NCBI GenBank assembly: GCA_020744225.1
Contig: JAGMWG010000004.1
Span: 2,139,096-2,203,095 of the forward strand
Origin: Paraphoma chrysanthemicola
Lineage: Eukaryota; Ascomycota; Dothideomycetes; Pleosporales; Phaeosphaeriaceae
DNA: 64,000 bases
Direction of reading: 5' to 3'
The notes beneath the pieces were generated by a model, which ran no database searches, was not told the origin of the DNA, and was given only the letters and a program-made list of their open reading frames with translations. Positions within the stretch are counted from its first letter, which is position 1; each line of letters opens with the position of its first letter. This document shows positions 55,441 to 64,000 of this stretch, piece after piece. A program made the position numbers and the translations under genes.

Positions 55441-55549
55441 ATGAGCGGCTTCGATCTGCTCGTCTTTGGCTTGAAGTTTTGCCGGAGATAGACATTTCTC
55501 TCGCTCAGACCTAACCCCCAGGACTTGAATAGTAAAAAGAGACTTAAGG

Positions 55550-57643
55550 TTAGGAATTTTTTTTTTTTTTTTTTTATCTATAGATAGAGAATAGAATTAG
55601 AATAAGAACGCACTTACTAGCTAGAGCTACAACCTAATAGTTATAAAGTTATGCGTTGTTAAAGTGTAGAGAGAAAGATTCTACGCTAGTCCTAGAATGA
55701 ATTATTATTAAGTTACGTAAATACTAAAGCTATTCCATCTTATATAGAAGCTACGCAGATATACTAAAAGATTATTTTGTACAGAATTACGCTGTAAATC
55801 TAACGCTACTAAAATTATTAAAATCTATTTAGCTATTATTAAGATATAGCCTCTTAAAGTTAGTACACTAAGTTTTAATATTCTATAGCTAATACAGCTC
55901 TACAGACAAAGTTACTAAGCTAGAAATAAATTATTATTAAGTTATACGCTTTCTCTCTTTTATACTACTACTCTTTTTAACTACTATACCTTAAGAAAGA
56001 CTAAAAAAGCTAACTATTAATTATTTTCTAGAAAGACTCTTTCTAATTTAATATAGCGCTAGTAGAACTTCTATCTATAAGTCTTTCTAATTTAAGTATT
56101 AAAAGAAAATTAGAAAGACTCTATTAATATAAAGTTAATACTATAACTATGCGTGTAAGTGTAATACTATCTTATACACATTTTATATACTTTAGAATTA
56201 TTACGTTTATAGAGTATTAAATAAGTAATATAGTTATAGTAAGATAAAGAGTTAAGTTAGTGTTTATTAACTCTTACAGCTATAACTAAGAAGATCGTAA
56301 GTAAATTATACTACGAATAACCTTTAGTATAAGAAGAGTAGTAGGTATTCTTAATAACTAAACTTCTACTTTATAGAATAGAATAAATTAAGTAAGCTTA
56401 TTTAATATATCTTATTCTAAGTAGATATAGAGCTCTTTAGAGTTAACTAAGTCTATAATACTATAATTCTTCTATTATTCTCTTTATTCTTACTATCTCT
56501 AATCTTATTAATCTTATATATTATTACTAGAGCTTCTACTTAGCTAAGAGAACTCTAGGAAACCTAGTAGTATTCTACTCCTAATTAGCTAGAGACTCTT
56601 AGCTACTAAGAGAAAATTAACCTTAACTCTTTAAGATTTCTATCTCTAAACCTAGTAGAATTTCTAGACTATAGATATTACAGAATAAAAGTAAATAAGC
56701 TATTTTATAGAGAATTACGCTGTAAAAAAAATAAGCATCTTTTATTTTAGCTATACTACTTATCTATTTATACTTATAGAGGCTAGTAGTACTAGTAAAG
56801 TAACGCTCTACTTACTCTTCTACCTACTCTATCTTTTTTTTCTTCTCTTCTTACTTCTTTATACTTATCTTATCTTTATATTTCTCTCTCTCTCTTTACT
56901 ATACTAGATATACTAGAGTAGATAGCTAATTTACTTTATTACTTACTTATATATAAAGTAATTATCTACTATAATTATAGTACTATTCTAAACTAGAACT
57001 AGTATCTTAAAGAGACGCACTAGCTGCCTAAGTAAGTTTACTACGCGATTTAAGACTAAAAAGGCTTTAACTAACTTTTACTTAACTCTTCTAACTAAGT
57101 CTCTCTATCTATACTACTTAGTTTACCTATTTCTCTTCTTAGTAAGCTAATTAATACTCTTACGTGCTAGAAACTAGACTACAGCTTTATTAGTACGCAC
57201 CTTAAAGCTATATAGTAGTACCTTAGCTAGAAATATAGCTAGTATACTACTAAGACTAATTCTTAGTACTAGAGCTAAGTAAAGGTGTAAACCTTCTTTA
57301 AGACAGGCAGCTATTAGTAATACTTTACTATATTCTACTCTCTAGAAGCTAATACTATTACTAAGTCTATAATACTACTAGTATATAGTATAGAGGCTGC
57401 GCAGATTCTAGTAAAGATAGAGATAGTCTAGTACTACTATAGATAGGCGTAGAATATTATAGAGACTAGAACTGTAAAGACTAATTATACTAGCTAGTTT
57501 AACTATAATAGCTAGTCTAAATACTTAAGCTAGTATAATCTAGTACAGTTAAGCTAAGTAAGCTACCTACTAGACTACTATAATTCTTTTCTTAGCTAAA
57601 TAGTTAAAGTTGTAGACTAACTTATTAAGCAGACTATAGCTAG
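55550..57643. repeat. AT-rich RIP-like block
   Basis: About 2.1 kb dominated by TA, CTA/TAG and TTA words. CpA and TpG are rare, TpA is in great excess, and no open frame of 60 codons exists on either strand. It starts with a poly-T tract (about 55558-55577). This is the composition left by repeat-induced point mutation of an old transposon or subtelomeric repeat. Some CG dinucleotides remain (for example TACGCT), so the decay is mainly CpA to TpA. The original element can no longer be recognised. Confidence 0.85.
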
Positions 57644-57727
57644 CCTAACTAATATGAGGCAGGGTTTTAGGCCTAACTAATATGAGGCAGGGTTTTAGGC
57701 CTAACTAATATGAGGCAGGGTTTTAGG
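57644..57727 (+). repeat. 28-bp tandem repeat, three identical units
   Basis: Three perfect consecutive copies of a 28-bp unit beginning CCTAACTAATATGAGGCAGG. A fourth starts and diverges at CCTAATTTTCG. It lies exactly on the edge between the AT-rich block and the helicase flank. Confidence 0.95.
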
Positions 57728-58060
57728 CCTAATTTTCGCTAAATATCGCTTAACGTTAGGGTTTCCCACTTTTCGCACGGCAATTCTGAGGCCCGAAACC
57801 TACTTTATTAACTCCCCGAAACCCAAGAACTTCTGACTGTTATTCATTAATATTTGGTACAGATTTATCTTAAAATTACATGTATAATTAATCTCTAGAG
57901 TTGCAGCACATTAGTCTTGTGTTGCGTCGTTGAAATCACTGCTGCAGACACAGAGGACGTTGGGATGGAGAACCCTGTCTGGGACAGCTGAGCAGCTGTC
58001 GCGCAAGCTAAGCAGCAAATTAATAACAGCGCACGTTGCGCAAACGACTGATAATGGCCG
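57728..58060. other. helicase 5' flank, no gene seen
   Basis: Subtelomeric sequence with one telomere-like GTTAGGGTTT at about 57758. Open frames here are not in the helicase frame. Confidence 0.4.
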
Positions 58061-58069
58061 CAGAAAATT

Positions 58070-59143
58070 ACTAGAGAGAACTGCGACACTGTTATCTGCT
58101 TTCTTGAAGAATTTGGCGTTCTTGTGTGTAAACAGCACTATACAGGAGTCGTTAATCTTGACAGGCACTTACGAGAATAGCATGGAACCCCTATTGCACA
58201 GCGACGATAAGTACTAGAGCACTTTGCACAATTTTCTGTTGTTAATCCAAGTACAGTCGAACTGCTAGAGGAGCCCGCAGCGCTCATTCCCGAACTCGGG
58301 GCGCCGTTGAGCGGTATGCAGTGCAGAGCGTGCAGCTTCATTACAGTTAGCACGAGCAGCATAAAGATATACTGCAGAAAATTGCACTAACTTTCTTGGA
58401 CAGGGGATAAAAGCGCATTGTATTCAACTGTGAAAGTTTAGACGTTTTTTAGCAGCAGGGGGTTGCAGAAATATTTTATTGTTGATTTAGGTGCTGAAAA
58501 TAATGTTGAGAATTCTGAAAGATTGAAACTAAACTAGGTTGCTCAGCAGTAGCTTAGCGATTATCAAAAAGTGCGAAAACAGATTGACGACGACATGCAA
58601 GTAATGGAAGAGGCAGCAAAGACTGATAAAACTGGCTGGTTCACGAGAACAAAGTGGTTGCCGTTTCTGAAAGGCCGCAATCTCGCTCATCTGGGCTACG
58701 CAGCCTGCTTACCTGATCGCAACGAGGCAAAGCTACGTCTTGCTGCTGAGCTAATAGAAAAATTAATTGAGCAGAGTGTGAGGGGGCTAGCGACACTTCC
58801 AGATGAGACACGGCGATGGCTCAAAAGTGCAAAGCAGACAGAGGTTGATGTACGTCCGTTGGCGCGAATGCAGAACCCCGAGAGTCAGGCAACGTACGCT
58901 GGCTACATGGTCCGATTTGTGTGCTTCTATCTCCGCATCATCGCCGACGAAGAGCGTCGAGTAGATGAATTTTATCACAAGGGTCTCAGCTTGTTAACAG
59001 CGGTGATGAGGAAAGCAGCGAGGATAGCAGCACGGAGAGCGAGTGCAACGACAGTGGCAAGGACAATAACGCTGGAAGCTCCGACAACGACAGCATTGCG
59101 CCGCCGCGCACACCGCGCAAGAATACGCAAGTTGACAAACTGA
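58070..59143 (+). pseudogene. 5' part of telomere-linked helicase, RIP-like stops
   Basis: One frame encodes the N-terminal region typical of fungal subtelomeric helicases. A C2H2-like element comes first (VCKQH ... NLDRHLRE ... H), then CRAC, then helical blocks (KTGWFTRTKWLPFLKG, YAGYMVRFVCFYLRI). The frame contains TAG 58178, TAA 58208, TAA 58388, TAG 58439, TAG 58535 and TAG 58550; all six are explained by CAA/CAG to TAA/TAG. From 58571 to about 58980 the frame is clean. Near 58,966-59,010 coding shifts by one to the frame of the 1077-codon ORF, by an indel or an unproven intron. The start of the gene is not defined. Confidence 0.75.
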
Positions 59144-59193
59144 AAGACGCGCGGGAGCTGTTTACGTGGAAGGGCGATCAGAAGGCGCTGGCA

Positions 59194-62100
59194 ATGCAGC
59201 TCTGGCTGACGCTGGACGACAGCGACGCGACCGCTCAGACGAGCGCTCTGCTTGACTCGCTGACTTCATTTATTCTTACGGGGTATGGTAATGACGCGAT
59301 GTCGACTGGTCTGGTGCAGTATCTCGCCGTGCTAGGCATAGACACGCAGACGAACCGCTTGCGCACGGCAAAGAATTACTCGTACATGCTGGCTGGCGTT
59401 GTGTACTGTACCCGGGTGCTAGCTGTTGAAAAGTTGCTTCCGGCAGCTGAACGTGAAGATCAGACAGAGGAAGATCGCGATCGATTCTTAGATATGCGCA
59501 AGAAGTATCTGGCGGACGGCTCGTACAGTCCGATGAGTGCAATGCTTAGTCTGCTGGCATACGGTAAGCACGCAGCGATGAACGAAGGGAACGCTGGCAA
59601 CACTTCTTGGTCGCCCGACAAGAAGACTTTCTATCTTAACGGTCGGCCGATCGAGGTTCAACGCTTCTGCAAGATGGCACAGAGCATGGAGGCTGAGTTG
59701 GTGGAGCGATTCTGGCAGCTGTGCTGGGTCGACAATGTTGCTGACCGCTTTGCAATTGATCTGGAGCAGATTACAGACGACGTTACGTTTACAACGCGGG
59801 GCAAGTCTTTTGTGACAACTGCTGGCAACGGTCTGTCTGAAGGGTTGGCTTGGATGCTGAAGCAGGCGCGGAGTACAGAGGGCGGCATGCGACTGCAGAC
59901 TTCTGACGGCTGGTGGAGAAGGAAAAAGGTGCGAGAGTATCTGCGCGAGCTAGACCGTTTCAAGGAGCTCAAGCTGTGTTGCGTGCACGTTGAACAAGGT
60001 CAGCCGGCTCGAGGGTCTGAGATTACGACGACACGGCATCGCAACGGACTACTGCAGGACCGCAATTGGTATATTATCGCTGGTATGATGGTATCAGTGG
60101 TTCGCTACTACAAGTCGCAGTCTCAGTTTGACGCGCCGAAGGTAGTGCCGCGCTTTCTGCCGCCGCGGTTGGGACAGATTATGGCGCTCTACTTGAGTTA
60201 CTTGCAGCCGTTTGAAGAGTATCTTGTGGTGCAGGTCTTGGGTGGTGGGGTGCACGACTACATCTGGGGCGACGGGCAGGGGGCATGGGGCACCGACCGA
60301 CTTACAAGGGTGCTGGAGCGCGAGACAGGCAAGCGGCTCGGTGTCAAGCTACATACGCTGGGGTACCGTCACACTGCTGTTGGCATTGGCCGGGTCAAAG
60401 TGGGCGAGTCATTTGGTCGGGGCTATCAAGACGAGGTGGGGGAGATGGATGAAGCAGAAGTGGACGAAGATCAGGAAGATCTTCTTGAGCTGCAGAACTC
60501 GCGGACAACGTTGATGGGCGTGGGCAACTACAGCGTGTCGATTGACATCGTGAAGCATCTCAGCACGCGGTCGATCGATGCGTTCCGGGCACTCAGCACG
60601 GCGTGGCATCGCTTCTTAGGTGTGGATGGGCAGGCAGCTGAGCACGAAGCGCCGACGCGGCAACGGAAGAGAGCGATGCGGGAGAGCATGTCTGGGCTGG
60701 CGATTCTGCCGAAAGAGAAGGCGGTGCATGTAGAAGACACGCGGGTTACGGCGGTACAGCGAGCGCTACAGAAGGTGTTGGGCAAACAAGACGTTGGGTT
60801 TCGGTCGATGGAGCAGGAACAGGCACTGTACGCGGTGCTGGACAAGCAGACGCCGCTCGTGGTCGTGCTTCCGACTGGGGGAGGGAAGAGCTTGCTGTTC
60901 ACGCTGCCGGCTTGTGTGGAAGAGACGGGCGTGACGGTAGTTGTTGTGCCGTACCGGGCGTTGATTGAGGATCTGGTTGGCCGGATTCGCGATGCTGGAG
61001 TCGACTGTATGGAATGGAAGCATGGCGAAAGCAACCCGGCGTCCGTAGTGGTTGTCAGTGCGGATGTAGCGGGCGACATGACGAGCAACGGCAACTTCTT
61101 GGGTTATGCTCGGTTGCTGAAAGGCAAGGGGTTGCTGCAGCGGATTGTGGTCGACGAGTGTCATCTGGTGCTGACGGCACGGCACTGGCGAGAGAATCTG
61201 CTCAAGGTCAAGAATCTGCGACTGCTTGGGTGTCCGATGGTGCTATTGACGGCAACGCTGCCGCCGTTGCAGGAGGGCGAGCTGGAGGCAAGCATGCTTG
61301 TGAAGAATGCAACGTACATCCGGGCCAGTACGGTAAGGCCGAACGCTCGATACTTTGTATCGTGGTGTCAACGCAAGGCGCTAGAGAATACAGCGCTGTG
61401 GATGTGCGAGCGATGGGCTGCAAGGCTGCGGCGGACGGGACAGAAGGGGGTTGTGTATTGTCTCAGCAAGGCGCAGAGCGAGCGGATGGCAGAAGCGCTG
61501 GGGTGTGCATACTATCACGCGGGCATGGACGCTGACGAGCGGGCTGATCGACTGCAAGAGTGGGTAGAGCATGGTGGGTTGATTGTAGCTACGTCGGCGC
61601 TTGGAACGGGGGTGGACTACGCGGGGATTGTGTACATCTTGCACGTTGGGATGCCGTGGAGCATTACCGACTTCGCTCAGGCAAGTGGACGTGGAGGACG
61701 AGGCGGAGAGGAGGTCGATGTGGTAGTGGTGCTTGAGCAGGGGGAGGTTGAGAAGAGGATGGAGCGAGAGAGCGATGACATAGAGGTGGTGGCAATGGGG
61801 CAGTTTCTGGTTGGGAGCGGGTGCCGACGGGAGCTGATGAGCTCGTATATGGATGTGAAGGGGGTCGGGTGTCGAGAGATAGAGGCAGTCCGTTGCGATC
61901 GATGTGGGGAGGGGGAAGATGCTTGGTTGGAGGAGCAGGAGAATTGGGCTCGCGAATGGGCTACGGTAGAGGAGGCGTTTAGTGAGCTGCGGAATGGATG
62001 TGCAATCTGCTGGATAGTGGGACAGGAGCATGCAGCGAGACAGGAGGATGAATGGAAGAAGCATAGGACGATGCAATGCACGGCGTGGGAGCACGCAACA

Positions 62101-62427
62101 GGGGCGGGAGCGGATGAGTTCCGGAAGAAGATGGTGGACCGGACGGTGAAGAATAATTGTCGGCGGTGCTGGGTGAGTCAGAAGTACTGCGCAACGGGGG
62201 AGGGGATGGACAAGCGGTGTCAGTGGGCGAATGTGGTAGTGCCGCTGGCGTACGCAGCGCGTCTGACTCGGAGGGGCATTGCGACAATGGGAGATTGCGG
62301 ATTTGGGGAGATAGGAGACGATGCATACGCTGGATGGTTAGGGAAGAGGCATAGGGAGGAGGTATGGGGACAGGTGTTTACGAACGCGATGGCGATGGCG
62401 ATTCGGCTTATACTGCAATGCCGTTAG
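59194..62427 (+). CDS. telomere-linked RecQ-like helicase (3' intact frame)
   Basis: An uninterrupted frame of 1077 codons from ATG 59194; true coding begins upstream, since an acidic Ser-rich linker is readable from about 59010. Helicase motifs: Walker A TGGGKS (Lys565), VVPYRAL, motif II DECH (654-657), TATLPP (from 686), VVYCLSKAQSERMAEAL, AYYHAGM, VATSALGTGVDYAG and motif VI QASGRGGRGG (829-838). After residue ~870 a Cys-rich region follows (CDRC, CAICW, NCRRCW, CATGEGMDKRC), probably zinc-binding. Genes of this type sit next to telomeres in many fungi and are amplified in telomerase-deficient or RIP-active lines. It lies 1.45 kb from the telomere and is transcribed towards it. Confidence 0.93.
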   Translation: MQLWLTLDDSDATAQTSALLDSLTSFILTGYGNDAMSTGLVQYLAVLGIDTQTNRLRTAKNYSYMLAGVVYCTRVLAVEKLLPAAEREDQTEEDRDRFLDMRKKYLADGSYSPMSAMLSLLAYGKHAAMNEGNAGNTSWSPDKKTFYLNGRPIEVQRFCKMAQSMEAELVERFWQLCWVDNVADRFAIDLEQITDDVTFTTRGKSFVTTAGNGLSEGLAWMLKQARSTEGGMRLQTSDGWWRRKKVREYLRELDRFKELKLCCVHVEQGQPARGSEITTTRHRNGLLQDRNWYIIAGMMVSVVRYYKSQSQFDAPKVVPRFLPPRLGQIMALYLSYLQPFEEYLVVQVLGGGVHDYIWGDGQGAWGTDRLTRVLERETGKRLGVKLHTLGYRHTAVGIGRVKVGESFGRGYQDEVGEMDEAEVDEDQEDLLELQNSRTTLMGVGNYSVSIDIVKHLSTRSIDAFRALSTAWHRFLGVDGQAAEHEAPTRQRKRAMRESMSGLAILPKEKAVHVEDTRVTAVQRALQKVLGKQDVGFRSMEQEQALYAVLDKQTPLVVVLPTGGGKSLLFTLPACVEETGVTVVVVPYRALIEDLVGRIRDAGVDCMEWKHGESNPASVVVVSADVAGDMTSNGNFLGYARLLKGKGLLQRIVVDECHLVLTARHWRENLLKVKNLRLLGCPMVLLTATLPPLQEGELEASMLVKNATYIRASTVRPNARYFVSWCQRKALENTALWMCERWAARLRRTGQKGVVYCLSKAQSERMAEALGCAYYHAGMDADERADRLQEWVEHGGLIVATSALGTGVDYAGIVYILHVGMPWSITDFAQASGRGGRGGEEVDVVVVLEQGEVEKRMERESDDIEVVAMGQFLVGSGCRRELMSSYMDVKGVGCREIEAVRCDRCGEGEDAWLEEQENWAREWATVEEAFSELRNGCAICWIVGQEHAARQEDEWKKHRTMQCTAWEHATGAGADEFRKKMVDRTVKNNCRRCWVSQKYCATGEGMDKRCQWANVVVPLAYAARLTRRGIATMGDCGFGEIGDDAYAGWLGKRHREEVWGQVFTNAMAMAIRLILQCR

Positions 62428-62685
62428 GTAGGAGAGTATAGTAAGATGTGGTTAGGGTAAGAATACAAGAAATAGAGATGTGTCCGCTTACTTGTAGGGT
62501 AGGCGCAGAGATAAGAATTCAAAAATTGGCTACTCAGGTAAGGGGTTCAGGGTTATAAATAGAGAATACTCTGTACTAGCAACAGTAGGACATGAAATAA
62601 GAAAAGAAGAAGAGTAAGCCCGCGCTAAGGCGTACAGTGTTATGAGAGATGTTTTATCTTTAATGTGTGATGTCTAACTGGTTAG
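62428..62685. other. spacer after helicase
   Basis: Non-coding. It contains the probable 3' end of the helicase transcript. Confidence 0.35.
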
Positions 62686-62757
62686 TTGTCTGATGTCGGT
62701 TGTCTGATGTCGGTTGTCTGATGTCGGTTGTCTGATGTCGGTTGTCTGATGTCGGTT
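62686..62757 (+). repeat. 14-bp minisatellite, five units
   Basis: Five tandem copies of TTGTCTGATGTCGG, the last followed by a shortened TTGTC. Confidence 0.95.
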
Positions 62758-62938
62758 GTCTTTGTCTGATTTTCTGGTTCCGGGTGTCTGATTCCGGGTG
62801 TCTGATTTCCGATGTCTGATTTCTGATTTCTGATCTCTGATTTCTGATTTCTGATTTCTGATTTTCGATTTTCGATTTTCGATTTTCGATTTTCGATTTT
62901 CAATTTTTGATTTTTGATTTCTGAGTTCTGATTTATGA
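62758..62938 (+). repeat. degenerate 7-8-bp satellite
   Basis: Runs of TCTGATT(T/C) that change gradually into TTTTCGA and back to TCTGATT. They look like slippage derivatives of the neighbouring 14-bp repeat (shared TCTGAT core). Confidence 0.9.
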
Positions 62939-63080
62939 CTTTTACTTAGAGGTAAATATCTGGGGTGGTAGAACAGCTGTTACAGAGAATAACAACACGT
63001 AAGAGAACTACGGAAAAATGAAGTATAAACCGCGCGAATTAGCAAGGTATTATAGGAAGAGCATATGAGGGTAGAGAAAA
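62939..63080. other. unique spacer between satellites
   Basis: No gene or repeat is recognised. Confidence 0.35.
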
Positions 63081-63735
63081 GACAGGGTAGGCGGCTGGGC
63101 CGTGATACAGAAGAAGAGGGTAAGAATTAGGGTGAGGGGTTTATAGACAGGGTGGGCGGCTGGGCCGTGATACAGAAGAAGAGGGTAAGTATTAGGGTGA
63201 GGGGTTTAAAGACAGGGTGGGCGGCTGGGCCGTGATACAGAAGAAGAGGGTGAGTATTGGGGTGAGAGGTTTAAAGACGGGGTGGGCGGTTGGGCCGTGA
63301 TATAGAAGAAGAGGGTGCAGGGTAAGGGTGAAGGGAAAGACGGGGTGGGCGGTTGGGCCGTGATATAGAAGAAGAGGGTGCAGGGTAAGGGTGAAGGGAA
63401 AGACGGGGTGGGCGGTTGGGCCGTGATATAGAAGAAGAGGGTGCAGGGTAAGGGCGAAGGGAAAGAAAGGGGTGGGCGGTTGGGCCGTGATACAGAAGAA
63501 GAGGGTGCAGGGTAAGGGTGAAGGGAAAGACGGGGTGGGCGGTTGGGCCGTGATATAGAAGAAGAGGGTGCAAGGTAAGGGCGAAGGGAAAGAAAGGGGT
63601 GGGTGGTTGGGCCGTGATATAGAAGAAGAGGGTGCAGGGTAAGGGCGAAGGGAAAGAAAGGGGTGGGCGGTTGGGCCGTGATACAGAAGAAGAGGGTGAA
63701 GGAAAAGACGGGGTGAGTAGTTAGGGTGTGATGTA
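63081..63735 (+). repeat. 63-65-bp G-rich minisatellite, ten units
   Basis: Ten head-to-tail copies built on GGGCCGTGATAYAGAAGAAG, plus a decayed eleventh. The first units are 65 bp apart (spacer ending GGGTTTAAAGACAG) and later ones 63-64 bp (spacer GCAGGGTAAGGGYGAAGGG). Two variant types of the later unit alternate (GACGGGG or GAAAGGGG), pointing to stepwise amplification. The plus strand is strongly purine- and G-rich. Confidence 0.95.
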
Positions 63736-63770
63736 AAAGAAGAGCGAAACGGCTAACCCGGTGGTCAAGT

Positions 63771-63845
63771 AGAGAACCGCTTAGGTCAGAACGCGGAGCG
63801 TTTGAGAAAGAAAAAGAGAACCGCTTAGGTTAGAACGCGGAGCGT
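63771..63845 (+). repeat. 31-bp direct repeat, two copies
   Basis: Copies at 63771-63801 and 63815-63845 (AGAGAACCGCTTAGGTYAGA...) differ at one base (C/T) and are separated by 13 bp of A/G-rich sequence. Confidence 0.9.
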
Positions 63846-63874
63846 AACTGACGAGGACAATTGATGAGGATTGG

Positions 63875-64000
63875 GTTAGGGTTAGGGTTAGGGTTAGGGT
63901 TAGGGTTAGGGTTAGGGTTAGGGTTAGGGTTAGGGTTAGGGTTAGGGTTAGGGTTAGGGTTAGGGTTAGGGTTAGGGTTAGGGTTAGGGTTAGGTTAGGG
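63875..64000 (+). repeat. telomere, (TTAGGG)n
   Basis: About 20 uninterrupted TTAGGG repeats reach the window end, with a single TTAGG variant near the last unit. The G-rich strand runs 5' to 3' outward, so this is a right-hand chromosome end. Confidence 0.98.

Noticed and set aside
55550..57643. possible centromere-like or origin AT-rich region
   Set aside because: Position next to the telomere and the CpA depletion fit a RIP-mutated repeat better.
57755..57768. interstitial telomere-like GTTAGGGTTT
   Set aside because: A single partial unit; no array, so not evidence of an old chromosome end.
61381..62094. 237-codon frame antisense to the helicase
   Set aside because: Mirror of GC-rich helicase coding; no domain.
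63271..63573. 100-codon repetitive frame, minus strand
   Set aside because: Simply a read-through of the 63-bp minisatellite; no evidence of translation.
1..64000. CRISPR arrays, operons, riboswitches
   Set aside because: Spliceosomal introns, telomere and gene families are eukaryotic; the only regular arrays are minisatellites without unique spacers.

Overview
The window is the right-hand end of a chromosome from a filamentous ascomycete (Pezizomycotina, most likely a Dothideomycete). It ends in about 20 copies of TTAGGG. Most genes carry short introns (44-63 nt, occasionally longer) with GT(A/G)NGN donors, CTAAC/CTGAC-like branch points and YAG or AAG acceptors. The gene families are those of a saprotrophic or plant-associated mould: Zn2Cys6 regulator, P450, Pad1/Fdc1 pair, small secreted cysteine-rich proteins, LysM protein, HET domain and telomere-linked RecQ-like helicase. 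Exon structures were assembled by hand from reading frame, phase and splice signals. Several genes (dsRBD, GRF finger, HINT3-like, elongin C, ORC6, Zn2Cys6) only become visible once introns are removed.

Left part, 0-9.8 kb: sparse. It holds a dsRNA-binding-domain protein, a GRF zinc-finger protein, a Zn2Cys6 regulator and an SDR. It also holds a decayed second copy of the regulator and two copies of a diverged ~200-bp dispersed repeat. 9.8-22 kb: two small secreted proteins (one built from an internal duplication that includes an intron), convergent IMP4 and ORC6, an ABM-fold protein, a P450, a large secreted protein, a GNAT and a HINT3-like HIT protein. 22-36.5 kb: a large membrane protein, a putatively myristoylated mini-protein, an F-box-like protein, a BBE-type FAD oxidase, then a core housekeeping block. 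That block has queuosine salvage (QNG1) head to head with UBA2 (SUMO E1), and an OAR1/FabG-like SDR head to head with elongin C.

37-50.3 kb: a 1227-residue membrane protein, a secreted cysteine-rich protein, the divergent PAD1/FDC1 pair (prenyl-FMN synthesis plus prenyl-FMN-dependent decarboxylase), an alcohol dehydrogenase without the structural-zinc cysteines, and an orphan protein with a cysteine-rich ectodomain followed by seven membrane segments. 51-55.5 kb: decaying subtelomeric genes. A three-LysM protein is cut by one TAG, and a HET gene runs into repeat DNA at its 5' side.

55.55-64 kb: the telomere-proximal domain. It has a ~2.1-kb AT-rich block depleted in CpA (the look of repeat-induced point mutation, RIP), a 28-bp triplet repeat and a telomere-linked helicase. 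The helicase's 5' ~1 kb carries six TAA/TAG stops in one frame while its 3' 3.2 kb is an intact 1077-codon frame. Beyond it lie 14-bp and 63-65-bp minisatellites and the telomere. Functions are assigned from motifs read by eye; no database search was run.
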